Source: Cavia porcellus
Lineage: Eukaryota > Chordata > Mammalia > Rodentia > Caviidae
Assembly (NCBI RefSeq): GCF_034190915.1
Contig: NW_026947503.1
Location: forward strand, 24,758,532 to 24,822,531
DNA length: 64,000 nt
Direction: 5' to 3'
The notes beneath the pieces are model-generated. The model was not told where the DNA came from. It did not search any database and saw only the letters and a list, made by a program, of their open reading frames with translations. Positions 34,770 to 48,034 of the stretch are shown here, piece after piece (within the stretch, counting starts at the first letter, position 1; each line of letters begins with the position of its first letter). Both the position numbers and the translations under genes were made by a program.

Positions 34770-35835
34770 AATTGAGTTGTGTATTTTAAATAATCAGATC
34801 TTGGAAAAGCTTATTTTAGAAGGAATTACCTGCTTTCCTCCGGATCAGCCTGCCACCCACAATCTTCATAATAAAAGGTAACTCCCATTAAGGATGCATT
34901 TCTCTAGAATGCTTCAGAATAACTGAAGTGAAAGCTTTCTCTTGATCTTAGCCATGGTCATTCTCCCATTGAAAACTATGGTTTAGTTGACAAAAGACAG
35001 CTGTGACTGGATGAGTAGACATCAGGTAAGGTAATTCAAGCCTTCCTAGTCCAGTTTCTGGTGCCATTAGCTTTTTGTTCACACTAGGTGTGACCAAACT
35101 TTCTGTGGTAATACTACTTTGGATCCCTGGATTCTCATATCCATAGGAAAACTGGGAGCTCTGTATGGACTCCACCACATTCTAGCACAACCCACAATCA
35201 ACTAAACTTGCACTCAGTGTAACCTCAGAGTTGAGAATGCAGTTTAATGAATGGCTAAGCAGATAATCTTTGGATTCAGAAAGACCTGTTGGATTCAAGT
35301 TTTATGCCCTTAAGTTAATTTCTGGGCCTCATCTGATAAATGGGACTGAACTATAATCAGTTCTTGCCAGATTAAAAGATTTGGTGCACGTAAAACACCT
35401 AACTCACCCTGTGGGACAGAGTGCTAGTAAGTGCTAGGAGTTCTTACCTTTGCCAGTGCAAGTGCTTGTTTCACAGTGTATTTAACTTGGCAAACCTTTC
35501 CCAATCACTTCTGGTGCTTTCCTGTTTTAGCCTCAGTGACTGGATAAAGATTTTCTCAATGTCTTACCTATATGTGCCTGTGAGGGAAGTCAAATTTTTA
35601 TTTGAATCCTACCTTTTAAATTCAGCAGACATCTTTTTTCCTAAACCCACCTTTATAAAGTGTTGCTTATGCAGCTTCTTACATGAGAGGATGGGTTAAG
35701 TGATACCTATTTTAAATATCTCTCCCAATTTGGTTCTGTGCTTCCTCACTCTGTACAGTTAAGCTAGGTCCTGTGTTGCCCGTCCACATCCTGCACCCCT
35801 GCTTCCCATTTCATCCTGCTCCCAGCCTTGTTTTC
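34770..35835. other. Upstream flank, unique
   Basis: No exon or repeat recognised. Confidence 0.4.
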
Positions 35836-35839
35836 TGCC

Positions 35840-36200
35840 AAAAATTTTTATTAATACATCTGTTTGCAGTACATGACTACCTTTTTTGTGAGGAGTTGGT
35901 ACATTACATAGCACATTTTAAATCATATTCCCTTTTCTTCCTTCTCTCTCTTTCCATCTCTTGATCCCCTTCCCATTTGAGAAAGACTTATTGCTTTACT
36001 TCCTATTGTCTTTTATTTTGTTCTTTATATTTTGGTTTTCTCGTAGGAGAAACCATTCAGTGTTTAAACTTGTGTAACTGATTTATTTCACTTCACTTTA
36101 TAGTCTTAAGCCATTTTATAACCTGTCTAGACATGCTACCCACCATCCTCCTGTATCCTGTGTCTTGGACTGACATTACATTTTATGACTTTTTTCTCTC
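35840..36200 (-). mobile_element. Old L1 3' UTR fragment
   Basis: Pyrimidine-rich tract (35928-36010) followed by 'tgtaactgatttatttcact', the reversed L1 3' UTR signature. Confidence 0.5.
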
Positions 36201-36660
36201 AATGAAACGTTAGAATTTTTACTATAAAATTTTTAGTTCTCTTCTGGGGTATAATGATGTATTAGAAAGAACATGACCTGAGCTGGGGCTATAGCTTCAC
36301 GAAAAAAATAATAAATTTGCGTGCAATTTCAGTGTGGCTAGTAAAGCCTGGGTAACGCAGGCCCAAAGTTTAAAAGAATGAAAGAATGTGACCTTTAAAT
36401 TTAGCCATGAATTTGAGTCTTGGTACTATCACTTGATATAATATGAAGTGAATTACATAAACTCTCTGAACTTCAATTTCTATATCACTAACAAGTGGAA
36501 GGTAAGAGTACAGTACACTAGTATAATTTCTGGAGAAGCAAGGGTAGCAAGTATAGTAATGCATTGCTTAAAAATAGGGGTATATTCTGAGAAATGTATT
36601 CTTAAGTGAGCTTCAGAGAATATTAAACTGAGCTGGTACCAGATTCCTAGGCAATGTAGG

Positions 36661-36752
36661 TTTTTTTTTTTTTTTTGTACCAGGGATCAAACTCATGACC
36701 TCACGCTTGCCACGCAGGCACTTATGCCACTGAGCTAAACCCCCAGTCCAGC
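36661..36752 (-). repeat. ID-like SINE
   Basis: Reversed: T-run, taccagggatcaaactcatg, gccactgagctaaaccccca. The flanks ggcaatgtagg and agcaatgcag resemble a target-site duplication. Confidence 0.85.
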
Positions 36753-37535
36753 AATGCAGTTTTATGGGATCATGGTCATATATATGACCTGCCCTTGATC
36801 TAGACTTTCTAATGCAGCATATGACTATGTTAGTACTCTCAAAATTGGTACATTAATTTTGAGAACCAAGTAGTAATTCAACTTCCTTTTCTGTGTCGAT
36901 AATTATGTTTATATAAAGCTAGGAGAAAAACAGAATGGAGGTCTGTCTTTTAAACATCCCTTAAAAGTTCATGCACATCTATAAATAATATCTTTGGGAG
37001 CTTTTCTTAATTAGTTGGAAGTGATATAGATCTTTATGAATTCAGAAACTTGCAGGAAGCTCATGGCTTCATTGTATGGAACTCTTATTGATACAATCTT
37101 CAAAACACTCACTGATGTGGAAACTGACTCATAGTTGTTTTTTTTTCTTTTACATGATGACTAAAGATGCCAGAATGGTGTATAATATTTCAGAGCTGGA
37201 AAGGTTTTAAAAGGTCCAGTGCAGAGTACCTGCAAGTCCTTGTATCTATGTACAACAGAGGGAAAGGAAGTAGGGATGATGTAACTTAAAGAGGCATTCA
37301 CTGTATCCCATCCCTTATTTCATGCCTGGAACCCTTAGTGACCTTTGTGACTCAGCGCCTGTGGTGGCCACACTCAGATATAGGACTTGCCACATTCCCT
37401 ATAGTTCATTCTTGCTGACATCTAAAGAAAAGGGGGAATTTCTTTTTTCACTTCTGGCGCTAAATCACACTAACATTCCACACCCTACTTTAAGGATGAA
37501 TCATTGAGATCTAAATACTTGATATTGACTGTTGT
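36753..37535. other. Upstream flank, unique
   Basis: Nothing recognised. Confidence 0.4.
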
Positions 37536-37539
37536 AGTC

Positions 37540-38300
37540 AGGGGTTGTACACAGAGAACAATTAGGTTCAGGACATGGAGTTTATAATATTTTTAAAATG
37601 GTCACTGGGAGTTAACACAGGAAAATGCAGGAAATCTATCCACAACACCAAAGACATAGATTATTTAGTCAAGAGCCTAAACCCCACAGCAATGTCCCAT
37701 ATGAGTCCAGATAAAAATCCAGAGCTCAGGATGATGCCTCCCACGAGTCCAACTGGAGGTCCAGAGCCCATAAGAAGGACTCACACCAGTATCTTTTACG
37801 GATCTGTGCCGGGAAGAACCAAGAATCAGCGGTGGAAGCCAGAAAGTCTATGCCAGCAGGATGAAGGAGCTGTGCTAGTGGGATGAGGGTTCTATGCTGG
37901 AGCCGAGAAGTCACACAACAAAGACCAGGGCTATCCCGAAAGGCACCACAGCTGTCCTCAGCGACACAGAGGCCCCCGAGCTCCTCTGGCAAGCACAGTT
38001 GGGTACCTGCCAGGAAGCAGCATGACAAGTTCATCCTGGAGACCAAGCAGCACATGTCTTCCCCCCCGGAGCCAGGAAGCAATGCTCGATGTGAGGACCA
38101 AGGCTTCTCCAGGAGAATCAACAGCTCAGACAGCAACTTGTCGAACCCACAATGCCTTAATGCCTTAACCCTCAACACCTCCCTTCTCCACCTATTTATC
38201 CTGGCAACCCTCCTCAGGTGGAGCATCTTCGCTCAATGCATGCTGATGTAATCCAGCTGGCGTTAAGTTGACCGCTAGTTCTCAATCCATAACATTGACC
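37540..38300 (-). mobile_element. Possible ERV LTR
   Basis: A block of higher GC than its surroundings, with 'ttaggttcaggacatggagt' at one side and repeated 'gagtccagataaaaatccag' / 'gagtccaactggaggtccag' units. Open frames on both strands (122 and 166 codons) match no family I know. Assignment as an LTR is a guess from composition and context. Confidence 0.3.
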
Positions 38301-38328
38301 ATGGCAAAAACTGTGTTTACTTGGTGAG

Positions 38329-38663
38329 TGTCATGGTTTATGTTGGTGGCCCCCAAGCCTTATGCCTTTGCATTATGCATTTGTGATTGGTTTATTGTCT
38401 AGTGCTTGGATTGGGGGTGTGAGTGCTATACTCCCAGAGTGGAACCAGAATGTGATGTGATGGCAGGAAGAAGGTGTCTCGCCCTCTTGCTGGTTTTTAC
38501 CTTGCTGTTTGCAGCCACCCATGAACGGTGGCCCCACCATGCCATCCTGCCTTGGAGCCAACCAAGTATGGACTAAAACTTCCAAAAACTGTAAGACATA
38601 AACTTTTCCAACTTTGGGCATCAGGTATTTTGTTTCAGCGATGAATAAAAAGTAACTAAGACA
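38329..38663 (+). mobile_element. MaLR-type solo LTR
   Basis: TGTCATGGTTTATG start and AAAAAGTAACTAAGACA end. Internal text 'cattatgcatttgtgattgg' and 'gggcatcaggtattttgttt' is shared with the LTRs at 54066 and 57977. No internal region is attached. Confidence 0.85.
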
Positions 38664-38739
38664 GTGGGCATGCTCATGCACTCCTGTAATCCCAGCACAC
38701 TCGGGGCTAAAGCCAGATGAGCATTGGGAATTTGATTTC

Positions 38740-39950
38740 TTAGACACCCTGTGGGGAAGAAGTGTATCTTATCATTTAATGAAGAATCCTTGGGTCTTTC
38801 ACCTTTGGCATATGGAAGCTGATGAAATGATAATACAGATACGTGGTATCTTGGTATACAAACAATTTGTTTTACGATTTTGGGGGAGGATGGCTGCATC
38901 TGTGTTTGTGCAGAGAAGATAGCAGCGGTTAGGCTTGTCACCCGATATGGAATTTGCAAATGGAAGCAAAATTTTGCTGAATGCTTTTGTTTGTGAACTG
39001 AATTGTTTGTAAACAGAGGTGTCTATGAACCAAGGTATTGCTGTACATATTTTTTACTGTTTAATTTGAAAGTTTTCATTTTTTATGTTCCATGTGACAT
39101 GTAATTATTATGCCATTTGTGGTTAGTTTTTGCCTCAAATTGTTTTTAGAAAAAAGGAAAATGACAGAGTAGTAAGCAACAGCAACTCAGCCTTTCCAAC
39201 ATTCAGAATGTAAAATCTGGAAAATAAAAGAGAGAAATAGGTCCTTGGGAACCAAGAAGGATCTGACAGGAAAATTACAACTTACAGAGAAATTGAAAAG
39301 ACAACACAAAGAATGAAAGGAGCAATCTGTACTTTCTCCCTGGATCCTCACTCGAGGTTCTTAGGAAAGGCAGACTAAATCTAAAGAGAAAAAGTACAAG
39401 CGAGGATTTGAGAGCTTCAGGGACAAATACGGTGGTAGTGCAGAACAGCAGTTGCTGTGATTTTCAGGGAGAGTGAGGCTTCTGCTCCAACATGTATTCT
39501 TCAACAGGAAACAACTGGTGAGTGACTTCTGTACAAGGGCTCACCATATTCCTTGAGAGAGCTTCGTTAGAGTCAGATGTCATCCTGGAAAAGGGTTGAT
39601 TGAACCCAGGACTTAGAACAGCCGTGAGACAGCATCACTTCAGAGCGCTCCCAGTGTTACAGTCCGACAATGACTGGGTGAGAGAAGGTCATAGGGGACA
39701 GCCATGGTGAGGGAGCTAAGGTCCGCCTGGAAAGAGACCCCCAGAGACATTTGAAGCTAAAGGACTCAGGCCCTCACCTCATGGCTAGAGACCAGGCTCA
39801 GCCTGAGTTGTTCTGGATTTGAAAATCATGATCTTGGTGCCCTCATCCTAATTCTACTGCTTTCTGGAGCTTGACTTCTTTATCTACTAGTGTGAGCAGG
39901 GACACGTCTTAATTTGGATATGGCCCCAGTATGTTAGATCGAAATCATGG
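38740..39950. other. Upstream flank, uncertain
   Basis: A B1 scrap at 38665-38735 (cactcctgtaatcccagca). After 39170 the sequence may be the 5' UTR of the plus-strand L1 that follows, but no landmark proves it. Confidence 0.3.
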
Positions 39951-41199
39951 TGAAATTTATTTTATTTGTTTAGTTGTGTTGTGTGGGTTGTTTTTAGGGT
40001 TTTTTTTTCCATTTTTCTTCTTCTTCACCAGTTTGTAAAGAGTTTGGGAAATTTTCCTTTATGTTTCTTTCTCACTTTTTATTTCCCTTCTTTATTTTTT
40101 CACTCTCTTTTTAAATTTTTCTGCTCTGATGTTTACTCCTCATATAATTTTTTTCTCCCTCTTTTAAAATGTTCTATTTTTTATAAACTTTTTTCTCTTA
40201 CCTTTACCTAATTCTATAAAAATCCTTAATAGGATCCTTTGCACCACTTCTTTCTTCTCCTCATATCATATAGTTTAAGGTTTTAAGTTTTTCTTCTTGG
40301 GTTCGCATTCCCAAACCCTGTATCTTTAATGGTGTAACCATAAACCTTTATGAGGCTTTTGACAGTTAATTATAAAGCAACTGTTGAATTCTTTTCTACC
40401 ATTAGTGGAGACATAGTAACCGTAAGTCAATACCTGGGTTGTCTTCATGTTTACACCATACTTGTGAATTTCTTCTCTAGGGTTAAAAGTGGTACAAATT
40501 GGTATATTAATGTCCTGGATGATACTAATATAGCTGATTTGCCTGATATTATCTATAATTGTTGCTATTTTTCTGTAAGTGTTCTGTAAGTTTTCTGTGT
40601 TTCTGTAAGTGTTGCTATTTCTCTGTAAAATTACCTTTGAAACATTAACAATACTATAATACATTCCAAGAGAATTTGGTGTTGGCCTCATTACTCTCCA
40701 TCTTACCCTCCCAGATTAACCAAGGTGGATCTTAGGGCTGAGGTAAAGGACTATAGTAAGCCACACTGAAAGTACTTCATTGACAAGCAACTACAGAGGT
40801 TTCTGTATGACCAACAAAGTCATTACAAGATGAGCATCCATGAACCTCAGTACAAAACAAAACAACAAACAGTCAAAGCATTAGAAACATGAGAAGACAA
40901 GGCAACAAAATGTCTACCAAAACTCCCAACTTCCCTGAAGCCAATTCAGGGATCACAAAGGGGAGAATAGCATAAGCCACACACCTAATTACTCCAAAGG
41001 ATAGCAAAGTTAATAAACAGATCAAAGAGATACTTGGCGCCACCACAGAAGATATAACTGATAGATCTTACTGGAAATAATCAAAATGATCCAGTACCTT
41101 TCAGAAGACTGATAAAAAGCTGGATGAGCTAAATAAAATGATACTTGAGTGAACAGTTTAGTATAGAATTTAAAAGTCCATAAAAAGATTTCAGTCAAC

Positions 41200-41313
41200 G
41201 GGCCTTGGTAGTGCATCCCTGTAATCTCAGCTGTTGGGAGGCTGAGGCAGGAAGATTACCATGAGTTTAAGACTAGGCTGGGCTACATAGTGAAACCCTG
41301 CCTCAAAAAAAAG
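41200..41313 (+). repeat. B1-type SINE in L1
   Basis: Carries ggccttggtagtgcatccct, gtaatctcag and gggaggctgaggcaggaaga. The flanks gatttcagtca and agtttcaatca look like a duplication. Confidence 0.85.
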
Positions 41314-41952
41314 TTTCAATCAGAAATCTAGGAGATTAAAAATTATCTTGAAAGCATAGGCAGCAGAATTGACCAGTATGAGGACAGCATTTCAGAACTA
41401 GAAGACAATATGCCTAAGACCAATTTCTCAAAGACAAAAGGAACAAGAAAATGAAAAATGTGTCCAACAGCTGTTAGATGATGGAAAGAAGACTAATTGG
41501 CATAAGTGAAAAATCAGAAGACAATACAAAAGGCATAAAAAGCCTATTCACAGAAATAATGGCAGAAGACTCTCCAAATGTAGTGGGAGAAGTAAATATA
41601 CAGATAATTGAGGCATATAAAACCCTAATATAGCCATGACCAGAAGATAACCTCTCAATGCCATGTATGTTAAAAGTACCAAAAGTTTATTACAGGGACA
41701 TAAAAGCTGTTAGAGAAGGGCAATGAGTCACAAATAAAAGTCAGTCCTTTAGGATTAGAGCAGATTTCTCAATACAAACTTTAAAGACCAGAGTACTTAA
41801 AAGTGTATCAATCCCTAAAAGATAATTTCCAACCCCAATTTAAGTATCCTGCAAAATGTTTCTTCAAAACTGATAGAGAAATAAGGTATTTCCATGACAA
41901 GGAGCACCTCAATAAATTTATGACCACCAAACCAACATTAGAAAAATCTCTT

Positions 41953-42080
41953 ACCTAGGTGTGGTGGCACACACCTGTAATCTCAGCACTTAGGAGGCAG
42001 AGGCAGGAGGATTGCTAGTTTAAGCTATACTCTGAGCTCAAGTTTAGCCCAAATTACATAGCAAGACCCTGCTTCAAAAC
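41953..42080 (+). repeat. B1-type SINE in L1
   Basis: Carries taggtgtggtggcacacacc, gcacttaggaggcagaggca and an A-rich tail. Flanks aaatctctt and aaactcttg. Confidence 0.85.
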
Positions 42081-44032
42081 AAAACTCTTGAAGTTACTAT
42101 CTTAGAGACAATGAAGTCAACAATGATGGTAGCTCAAAAAGAATGAACAAATATGGCAACATGAGCAGCTAACGAAAAGGAAATTGGCAACAAAAATAAT
42201 GCAACAATAGGAATCAGTATCTCTCAGTAATAACTGTCAGTGTGAATGGTCTCAATTCCCCAGTCAAAAGACACAGGTTATCAGGATGGATCAAGAAATC
42301 CCAATGACATACAATTTATAAGAAACATTTAATTCATGGATAAATTTATGGATTAAATTTATGGATTAAAAATCACAGGATGAAAGACAGTAAAAACAGG
42401 AGTTACTAACCTAATTTCAGACAAAATGATTTTCAAGCCAGAATTGATTAGAAGATCACTATATATTGGTTAAGGGAACAATTCAACTGGAAGAGATAGC
42501 AACTGTAAATACAGACAACAAATACTGGTGCACTCAACTTCATAAATATTAATGGACATAAACCAGACAAACAATACAATTGTAACAGAACCTTCAATAA
42601 CTATCACAAATGGACAGATACACTAGACAAAAAACCAACATAGAAATATCAGTTGAACCAAATGTTCAAACAGAAGGACTTAATAAATATCTAGAGTCCC
42701 CCACTCAAAAACAGAATGTACATTCTTAGCAGCAAGTGGTACATCTCCAAAATAGACCACATAACCATAAAGCATTCTTAAGTGAATGCAAAAGAATATA
42801 AATTACCTCATATATATTATGAGATCATAGTGCCATGAAAGTAGAAGTCAATGGCAAAAGACATCACAGAAATTATGCCTACACATGGAAATTAAATAGT
42901 ACCTTCTTAAATAATCACTGGGTCATAGATGAAATTAAGGACATTAGACAGTCAAATGATAACACCAGGATGACATACTAAAATTTAAGGGAAAAAATGA
43001 AAGCAGTCCTAAGAGAGAAGTTTATAGTAGTGAATTCCCACATCAGAAAAACAGAGTGAGCTGAACTAAATTACCTCAGGATGCACCTCAGGGTCCTAGA
43101 AAACCAACCCAATCCGAATAAGGAAGAAAATTATAAAGATCAAACCAGAAATTTGGGCTAAAAAAGTTATAATCGATGAATTGATAAGTTGTGTCTTTGA
43201 AAGAATAAACAAAATAGACAAACCCATGGCTAATCTTATTGAATAGAAAGACCCAAATCTGTGCAATTAGAAATGAAAAAGCCAAAATCACAGTGAATTT
43301 TGCCAAAATCCTGAAGATCATTGGTAACTACTTTGAGAACCTGAACTCTAATAAAATGAAAATTCAGAAAAATGTGGCTAGATTAAGGCACATATAAACT
43401 ATCAAAGCTGAATCAAGAAGATATAAAAGTCCTGAATAATCCAATATCAGTTGCTGAAATTGAAAACGCAATAAAAAACCTACCAGCTAAGAAAAACCCA
43501 GATTCACTGCCAAATTCTGCAAGAACTTAAGAGAAAATGCCAATATTTCTTAAACTCTTTAATGAAATTGAAAAAGGAAACAATACTCCCCAAACAAGTG
43601 AGTATTACCCTGATTCCAAAACCAGAAAAGAACCCAATGAAAAAAAGGAACTGCAGACCAATCCCTTTAGTGAACAGAGAAACAAAAATTCTCATAAAGA
43701 CACTGGCAAGCAGAATACAGCAGATCATTGAAAAAATTACACGTTATGATAAAGTAGGATTCACCCCAGGATTGCAGGGATGGTTCAACATATGCAAACT
43801 GACAAATGTAACACACTACATTAACAGAAATGAGGACAAAAAAATCACATGGTCATCTTAATAGATGCAGAAGAAGCATTTGATAGAATCCAGCACCCAT
43901 TCATGATAAAAACCCTGAAAAAAATCTTTATCTGACAAGTGCCATTTATGATAAACCAATGGCCAGTACTATACTAAATGAAGAAAGGTGAAAGCTTTCA
44001 CTCTAAAATCAGGAACAAGATGGGAGAGGAAT

Positions 44033-44172
44033 GAGAAAACAAAAAGGAATCAAGATATATACAGGTACATATTCTTTGTGATGAATATTATCATTATATA
44101 TATATATCGAAATTGTACCAATAAACTTATTATAAAAATAAATAAAAACCAGACTATTTCACGTAAAAAAAA
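44033..44172 (+). mobile_element. Short nested L1 3' end
   Basis: An L1 3' terminus (aatcaagatatatacaggta, a TA run at 44094-44107, an A-rich end), like the one at 61630-61735, interrupts ORF2. The surrounding text 'aaaaaggaat' is repeated on both sides. Confidence 0.6.
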
Positions 44173-44384
44173 GGAATAAGACAAAGATGTCCATATAATC
44201 ACTCATGTTCAATAATGTTTTCAAAACATTAGCCACAGCAATTAGACAAGATAAATAAATAAAAGGAATATTGATAAGAAATGAAAAATTTAAATTATCA
44301 TTGTTTGCCAATGACATGATCCTCTATATAGAAGTTGGCAAAAACTCCACGAAAAATTCCTAGAGTTAATAACCAAATTCAGTA

Positions 44385-45752
44385 GTTCTGTATGGGAGAT
44401 TTTGTTCAGAGCTCAAAAGACCAGAAGGCTGATACAAATCCTGCTGGTAAAGACCAGGCTCCAGAGGTTTCTGCTAGGAAGAAGGACCACATTAGTTGTT
44501 GGACTCCAGACGATGTCTTGGCAAAAAGTTTCTCTGCATTTTGCTCTGCATTTTGCAGAGACTTTGTCTGAGACTGAGATTAAGGGTGATAAACTAATTA
44601 ATCTGACAGGAGAAATTTCAAGGTTGTCCAATGTTGAGGCTGTGGCATGGCTATTGTTGGGGCTTTTAGCCAGATTTATGTTGTGACTCAATGGCAAAGA
44701 GCCCAGCAGGATGACTTAAAAGGTTATGAGTTTGGCCAGAAAGTCCAATAAAGCTATGGACTGCAAAGATAGAGCTGAGAAGATCTTGATTGCTGAGAAG
44801 GAACAGGAGACTAGAAAAGACGGCCTGGGGGCATCACAATTCTCCACCCTTTTCAGCCTCAAAACTGCAAAAGTGAAAGACTTTGCTTTGAGGAGGAAGC
44901 CACTGGTACCATATTCCAGAATGGCGGCATCTACACTATGTTCTAGAATGGTGGCAGTGACCACACCAGTTTCCAGAATGGACACAGTATAGAGAATTTG
45001 TTTCTCAGAATCAGGTTAAGAGTGCTCAGTGATCGAGGCATTCGATTCTACAGCCAAGAGAGAAGTAAGTCCTCCTACTGCTGCACCTGGCAGCAGATCT
45101 TGGTGTCATCCACATGGTGCTGGGTTTAGGTACATGCAAAATGCAAGAGTTCTGAGATTAAAAAGCTTTCACTCTGATTTTACAAGGTCTGGGAGCTGAG
45201 ACAGTGTGTTCCTGAGAAGGCAGCATGTGCAGTTGTGAGAGTGAAGCCAAAGGTGCAGTGGAGACCCCAGAAGTATGGAAAAGCCAGGAACACAGATCAT
45301 CTAAGGGAAGTTGAAAGGATTGAGCAGTACAGGCCTAAGAAAGAAGCCATAGGAGCTACAACCACTGGAAGAGCCATATGGGTCATGTTACATGAGCCTT
45401 TTGGAGCTCAAAACTTAACCAGTTTGCTTTGGATATTCTATATGGAACTACAGGACTTAATGTTTTCCTTGCTGGATGTTTGACTTGCTTTGGTTCCAAT
45501 CCTTTGTATCTCCCTGTTTGTACCTTTTGGAATGCTAATGTTTATCTTGTGCCATTCAATGTCGGAAGTATTTAACTTTCTTTTCATTTGAATGGGGGTT
45601 CACAGCTAAGAGTTTGCCTAAATCTCAGAGGAGACTTTGAACTTGGAATTTTCAACAATGGGGAAACTTAGAATTTTGGCAATTTGTAGAAATGGACTAA
45701 ATGTCTTTTGCATAAAGGATGTACATGAGTCTTTGGGAGGCCATGGGTGGAA
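44385..45752 (+). mobile_element. MaLR-type internal region
   Basis: Matches, in opposite orientation, the blocks at 57030-57860 and 55000-55365 (for example 'gtcttggcaaaaagtttctc', 'aagtgaaagactttgctttg', 'ccagaatggcggcatctaca'). A purine-rich 'gggaggccatgggtggaa' precedes the 3' LTR like a polypurine tract. Open frames of up to 94 codons carry no recognised domain, as expected of non-autonomous MaLRs. Confidence 0.7.
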
Positions 45753-46121
45753 TGTTACAGTGTGTATATAAGTGTTGTCCCAAAGCCTCATTCACTCATG
45801 GAGGTGGGCTTCTAGAGTTTGTGATTAATGCATGATCCAGTGCTGGGATTATGGGTGTGATTACTGCACCCACCCTGGGGCAGGTAGCCCGCATACAATA
45901 TAAGGGAGAGAAAGAAGCTTGGTCTTGTGCTCCTCCTTTGTTGCTTTTGCTGTCTTCTGGCTGCCATGAACTGTTGCCCTCTGCCATGTGCCACACTAGC
46001 TTGGAGCCAGCCAAGTATGGACTGAAACTTTCACAAACTGTGAGCTAAATATTCCTTTCTTTCCTTAATTTTGGGCATCAGTTATTTTGTCTCAGCAATG
46101 AGAGAAAAGCAACCAAGACAG
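45753..46121 (+). mobile_element. MaLR-type 3' LTR
   Basis: Begins TGTTACAGTG and ends AAAGCAACCAAGACA. Internal 'gtgattaatgcatgatccag' and 'gggcatcagttattttgtct' are shared with the other LTRs. The 5' LTR is missing. Confidence 0.8.
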
Positions 46122-46437
46122 ACACATTACAACTGCAGGTAGAAAATATAATTGAAGTGTTATTTCTACAGGAAATGAGATACCTTATTGTGGTTTTTGA
46201 TGGGATAATAACTACATTAGCCATGTAACATGTTTTTGAATTTGTCACAATAACATACATTGGACTACAATGAAATTTATGAAGAAATTAATTCAATAAT
46301 GAATTCATTAAAGGGGACCAGTTACTAAGTGATACTCTCTTTGGTTTTAGGAGGAATGTTGGCTATATTAGTGTTTCTCACACTTGGCTTCATATAAAGG
46401 TAACATGAGGGTACAGCAATTCTTCATGAAGTTAAAC

Positions 46438-46640
46438 ATGGCCAGGTGTTCATTGAACATCTGAAAACCCAGCTGCTCTGGAAGTTTTAAAGCAGGTGGA
46501 TCACGTGTTCATGGCCAGTCTAGGCAACTTAGCAAGACTTTGTCTCAAAAAATGCCTCAAGTAGTCGCACAGTGGTAAAACTCTTCCTTAGCATGTATGA
46601 GGACCTACATTCACTCCCCACTACTGTAAAAAAAGAAGGT
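46438..46640 (+). repeat. B1+ID dimeric SINE
   Basis: A B1-like left half (ggccaggtgttcattgaaca ... caacttagcaagactttgtctc) is followed by an ID-like half (gtcgcacagtggtaaaactc, ctacattcactcccc) and an A-run. Confidence 0.65.
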
Positions 46641-46659
46641 AAACATGCATAAAATCCAA

Positions 46660-47170
46660 AAATTCTATGGCTAAGTATATATCTGAAAGAATTGAAAACA
46701 AGGATTCATAGAGATCTGTGCAGACCCATTTTTATAGCAGCATATTTACAAATGTGAATCCACGAATGATTAAACAAAATGTGTTTGTATACACATTTAG
46801 AGTAGTATTCAGCGTTAACGAGGAGGGACATTTTGATGCATGCTATAGCAGGAATGATCCTAGAATGCTTGTGCTATGTGAAATAAGCCACACACAAAAA
46901 CAAGTAAGTATTCTATGAGCTTGCTTAGGTGAGGTACCTAGAATAGTTACATTCATAGAGACAAGAAAGAATGATGATTCTCAGGGCCCGGGAAGAAGGG
47001 AGTTACTGTTTAATGGGTACAGAATTTCTGTTTGGGATGATGAAAAAATTCTGACAATGGATAGTGGTGATGGCTACACATCATCATGAATATCCTTAGC
47101 ACTGATTTATACATGTACAAATATTTAAAATTGTAACTTTCATGATACATACTGCATACACATACAAAAT
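46660..47170 (+). mobile_element. Ancient L1M 3' end
   Basis: Reads 'gctaagtatatatctgaaag', 'tttatagcagcatatttaca', 'gtgctatgtgaaataagcca' and 'gacaatggatagtggtgatg', the classic old mammalian L1 3' end. Confidence 0.8.
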
Positions 47171-47221
47171 TATGTATAATACCATAAAAAATAGTGATAC
47201 CTGGGTCACAAACCCCAGACT

Positions 47222-47332
47222 GATTTTATTTATTTATATTTTTATTTATTTATTTTTGGTACTGAGAATTGAACTCAAGACCTTGCACTTATCAGGTAGG
47301 CACTTTGCTGCTGAGTTATATCTGTGTTAATG
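47222..47332 (-). repeat. ID-like SINE
   Basis: Reversed: ttatttatt-rich tail, ggtactgagaattgaactca, ctgctgagttatatctg. Confidence 0.75.
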
Positions 47333-48030
47333 ACTGATTTTAATTGATCTGGGTTGGGGTGGTTTTTAAAGTTGTACAAGTTAGTCCAATGTATTACCAG
47401 GCCTAAGAAAAGGTACTGTTTATCAGGGCAGCATTGTTCAGCCTTGGGAATTTCAAATACACTTATGTCTGGACTTTATACACCAAATCCTTCAGTGGCC
47501 TGAGAGCACTGCCTGGTAATTGAGTTTTTTCTCAATTCTTGGATGATTGTAACAGGCAGTCTAAGTTGAAATACATTGTTCTGGAGAGCCCCAAGATCTC
47601 TGACCCCGGGATCTCTGCCCCCAGAATCTCTGCCTTTCATGGCACCTTTGGAAAACAACTACTGACATGTGTGAGTAATATGAGATCAGGGGCAAAGTCT
47701 GGGATGGGCTTCTGGTGAACGTCAAAGGGGAAAACTTGCCTAAGTGCATAGTATTCTTCGTTTTTTTCCTTCATAGGTTCAGATTGTTAAAAATGGGAGA
47801 GTGAAGGAGAGGGCCCAGGAGAAAAAGAATAAATATTGTGTTAGGATTACTCTTAAGAGGGAAGGACTTTATATTCTTCTAGGAATTCAGATCCTTTCAG
47901 CATCCAGAGTGGGAATGCTCCTGTGTTTCCAACCCCATCCTTAATTCTCATTTGAATTTCTCTCTTCACCCAGGAAGGACAGAGTTAAGCCAGGGTCTCA
48001 GAGCCAAAGCTGTTGAGAGTATCCCAACAG
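47333..48030. other. Upstream flank, unique
   Basis: Contains a small tandem motif (gatctctgaccccggg, gatctctgcccccag, aatctctgcc; 47598-47636). Otherwise nothing was recognised. Confidence 0.4.
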
Positions 48031-48034
48031 GGAA

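Larger units (their letters stand above)
40270..44384 (+). mobile_element. Old plus-strand L1 (ORF1, ORF2 5' two-thirds)
   Basis: Landmarks in order: 'aaacatgagaagacaaggca' near the ORF1 start (40888), the ORF1 C-terminal area (41500-41720), the ORF2 start (42140-42300), endonuclease/RT sequence with 'cccaggattgcagggatggt' (43766) and 'tttgccaatgacatgatcct' (44305) for the FADD box, here F-A-N-D. Many stops. It is cut off at about 44384 by a MaLR internal region. Confidence 0.8.

Noticed and set aside
37726..38251. Two opposing open frames of 166 and 122 codons
   Set aside because: No recognised family, no splice context, and located in a GC-rich block that looks like an LTR.
44402..44992. 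Open frames of 88-94 codons on both strands in the MaLR internal region
   Set aside because: They are shared with other copies as decayed internal MaLR sequence, which has no conserved gene products I can recognise.
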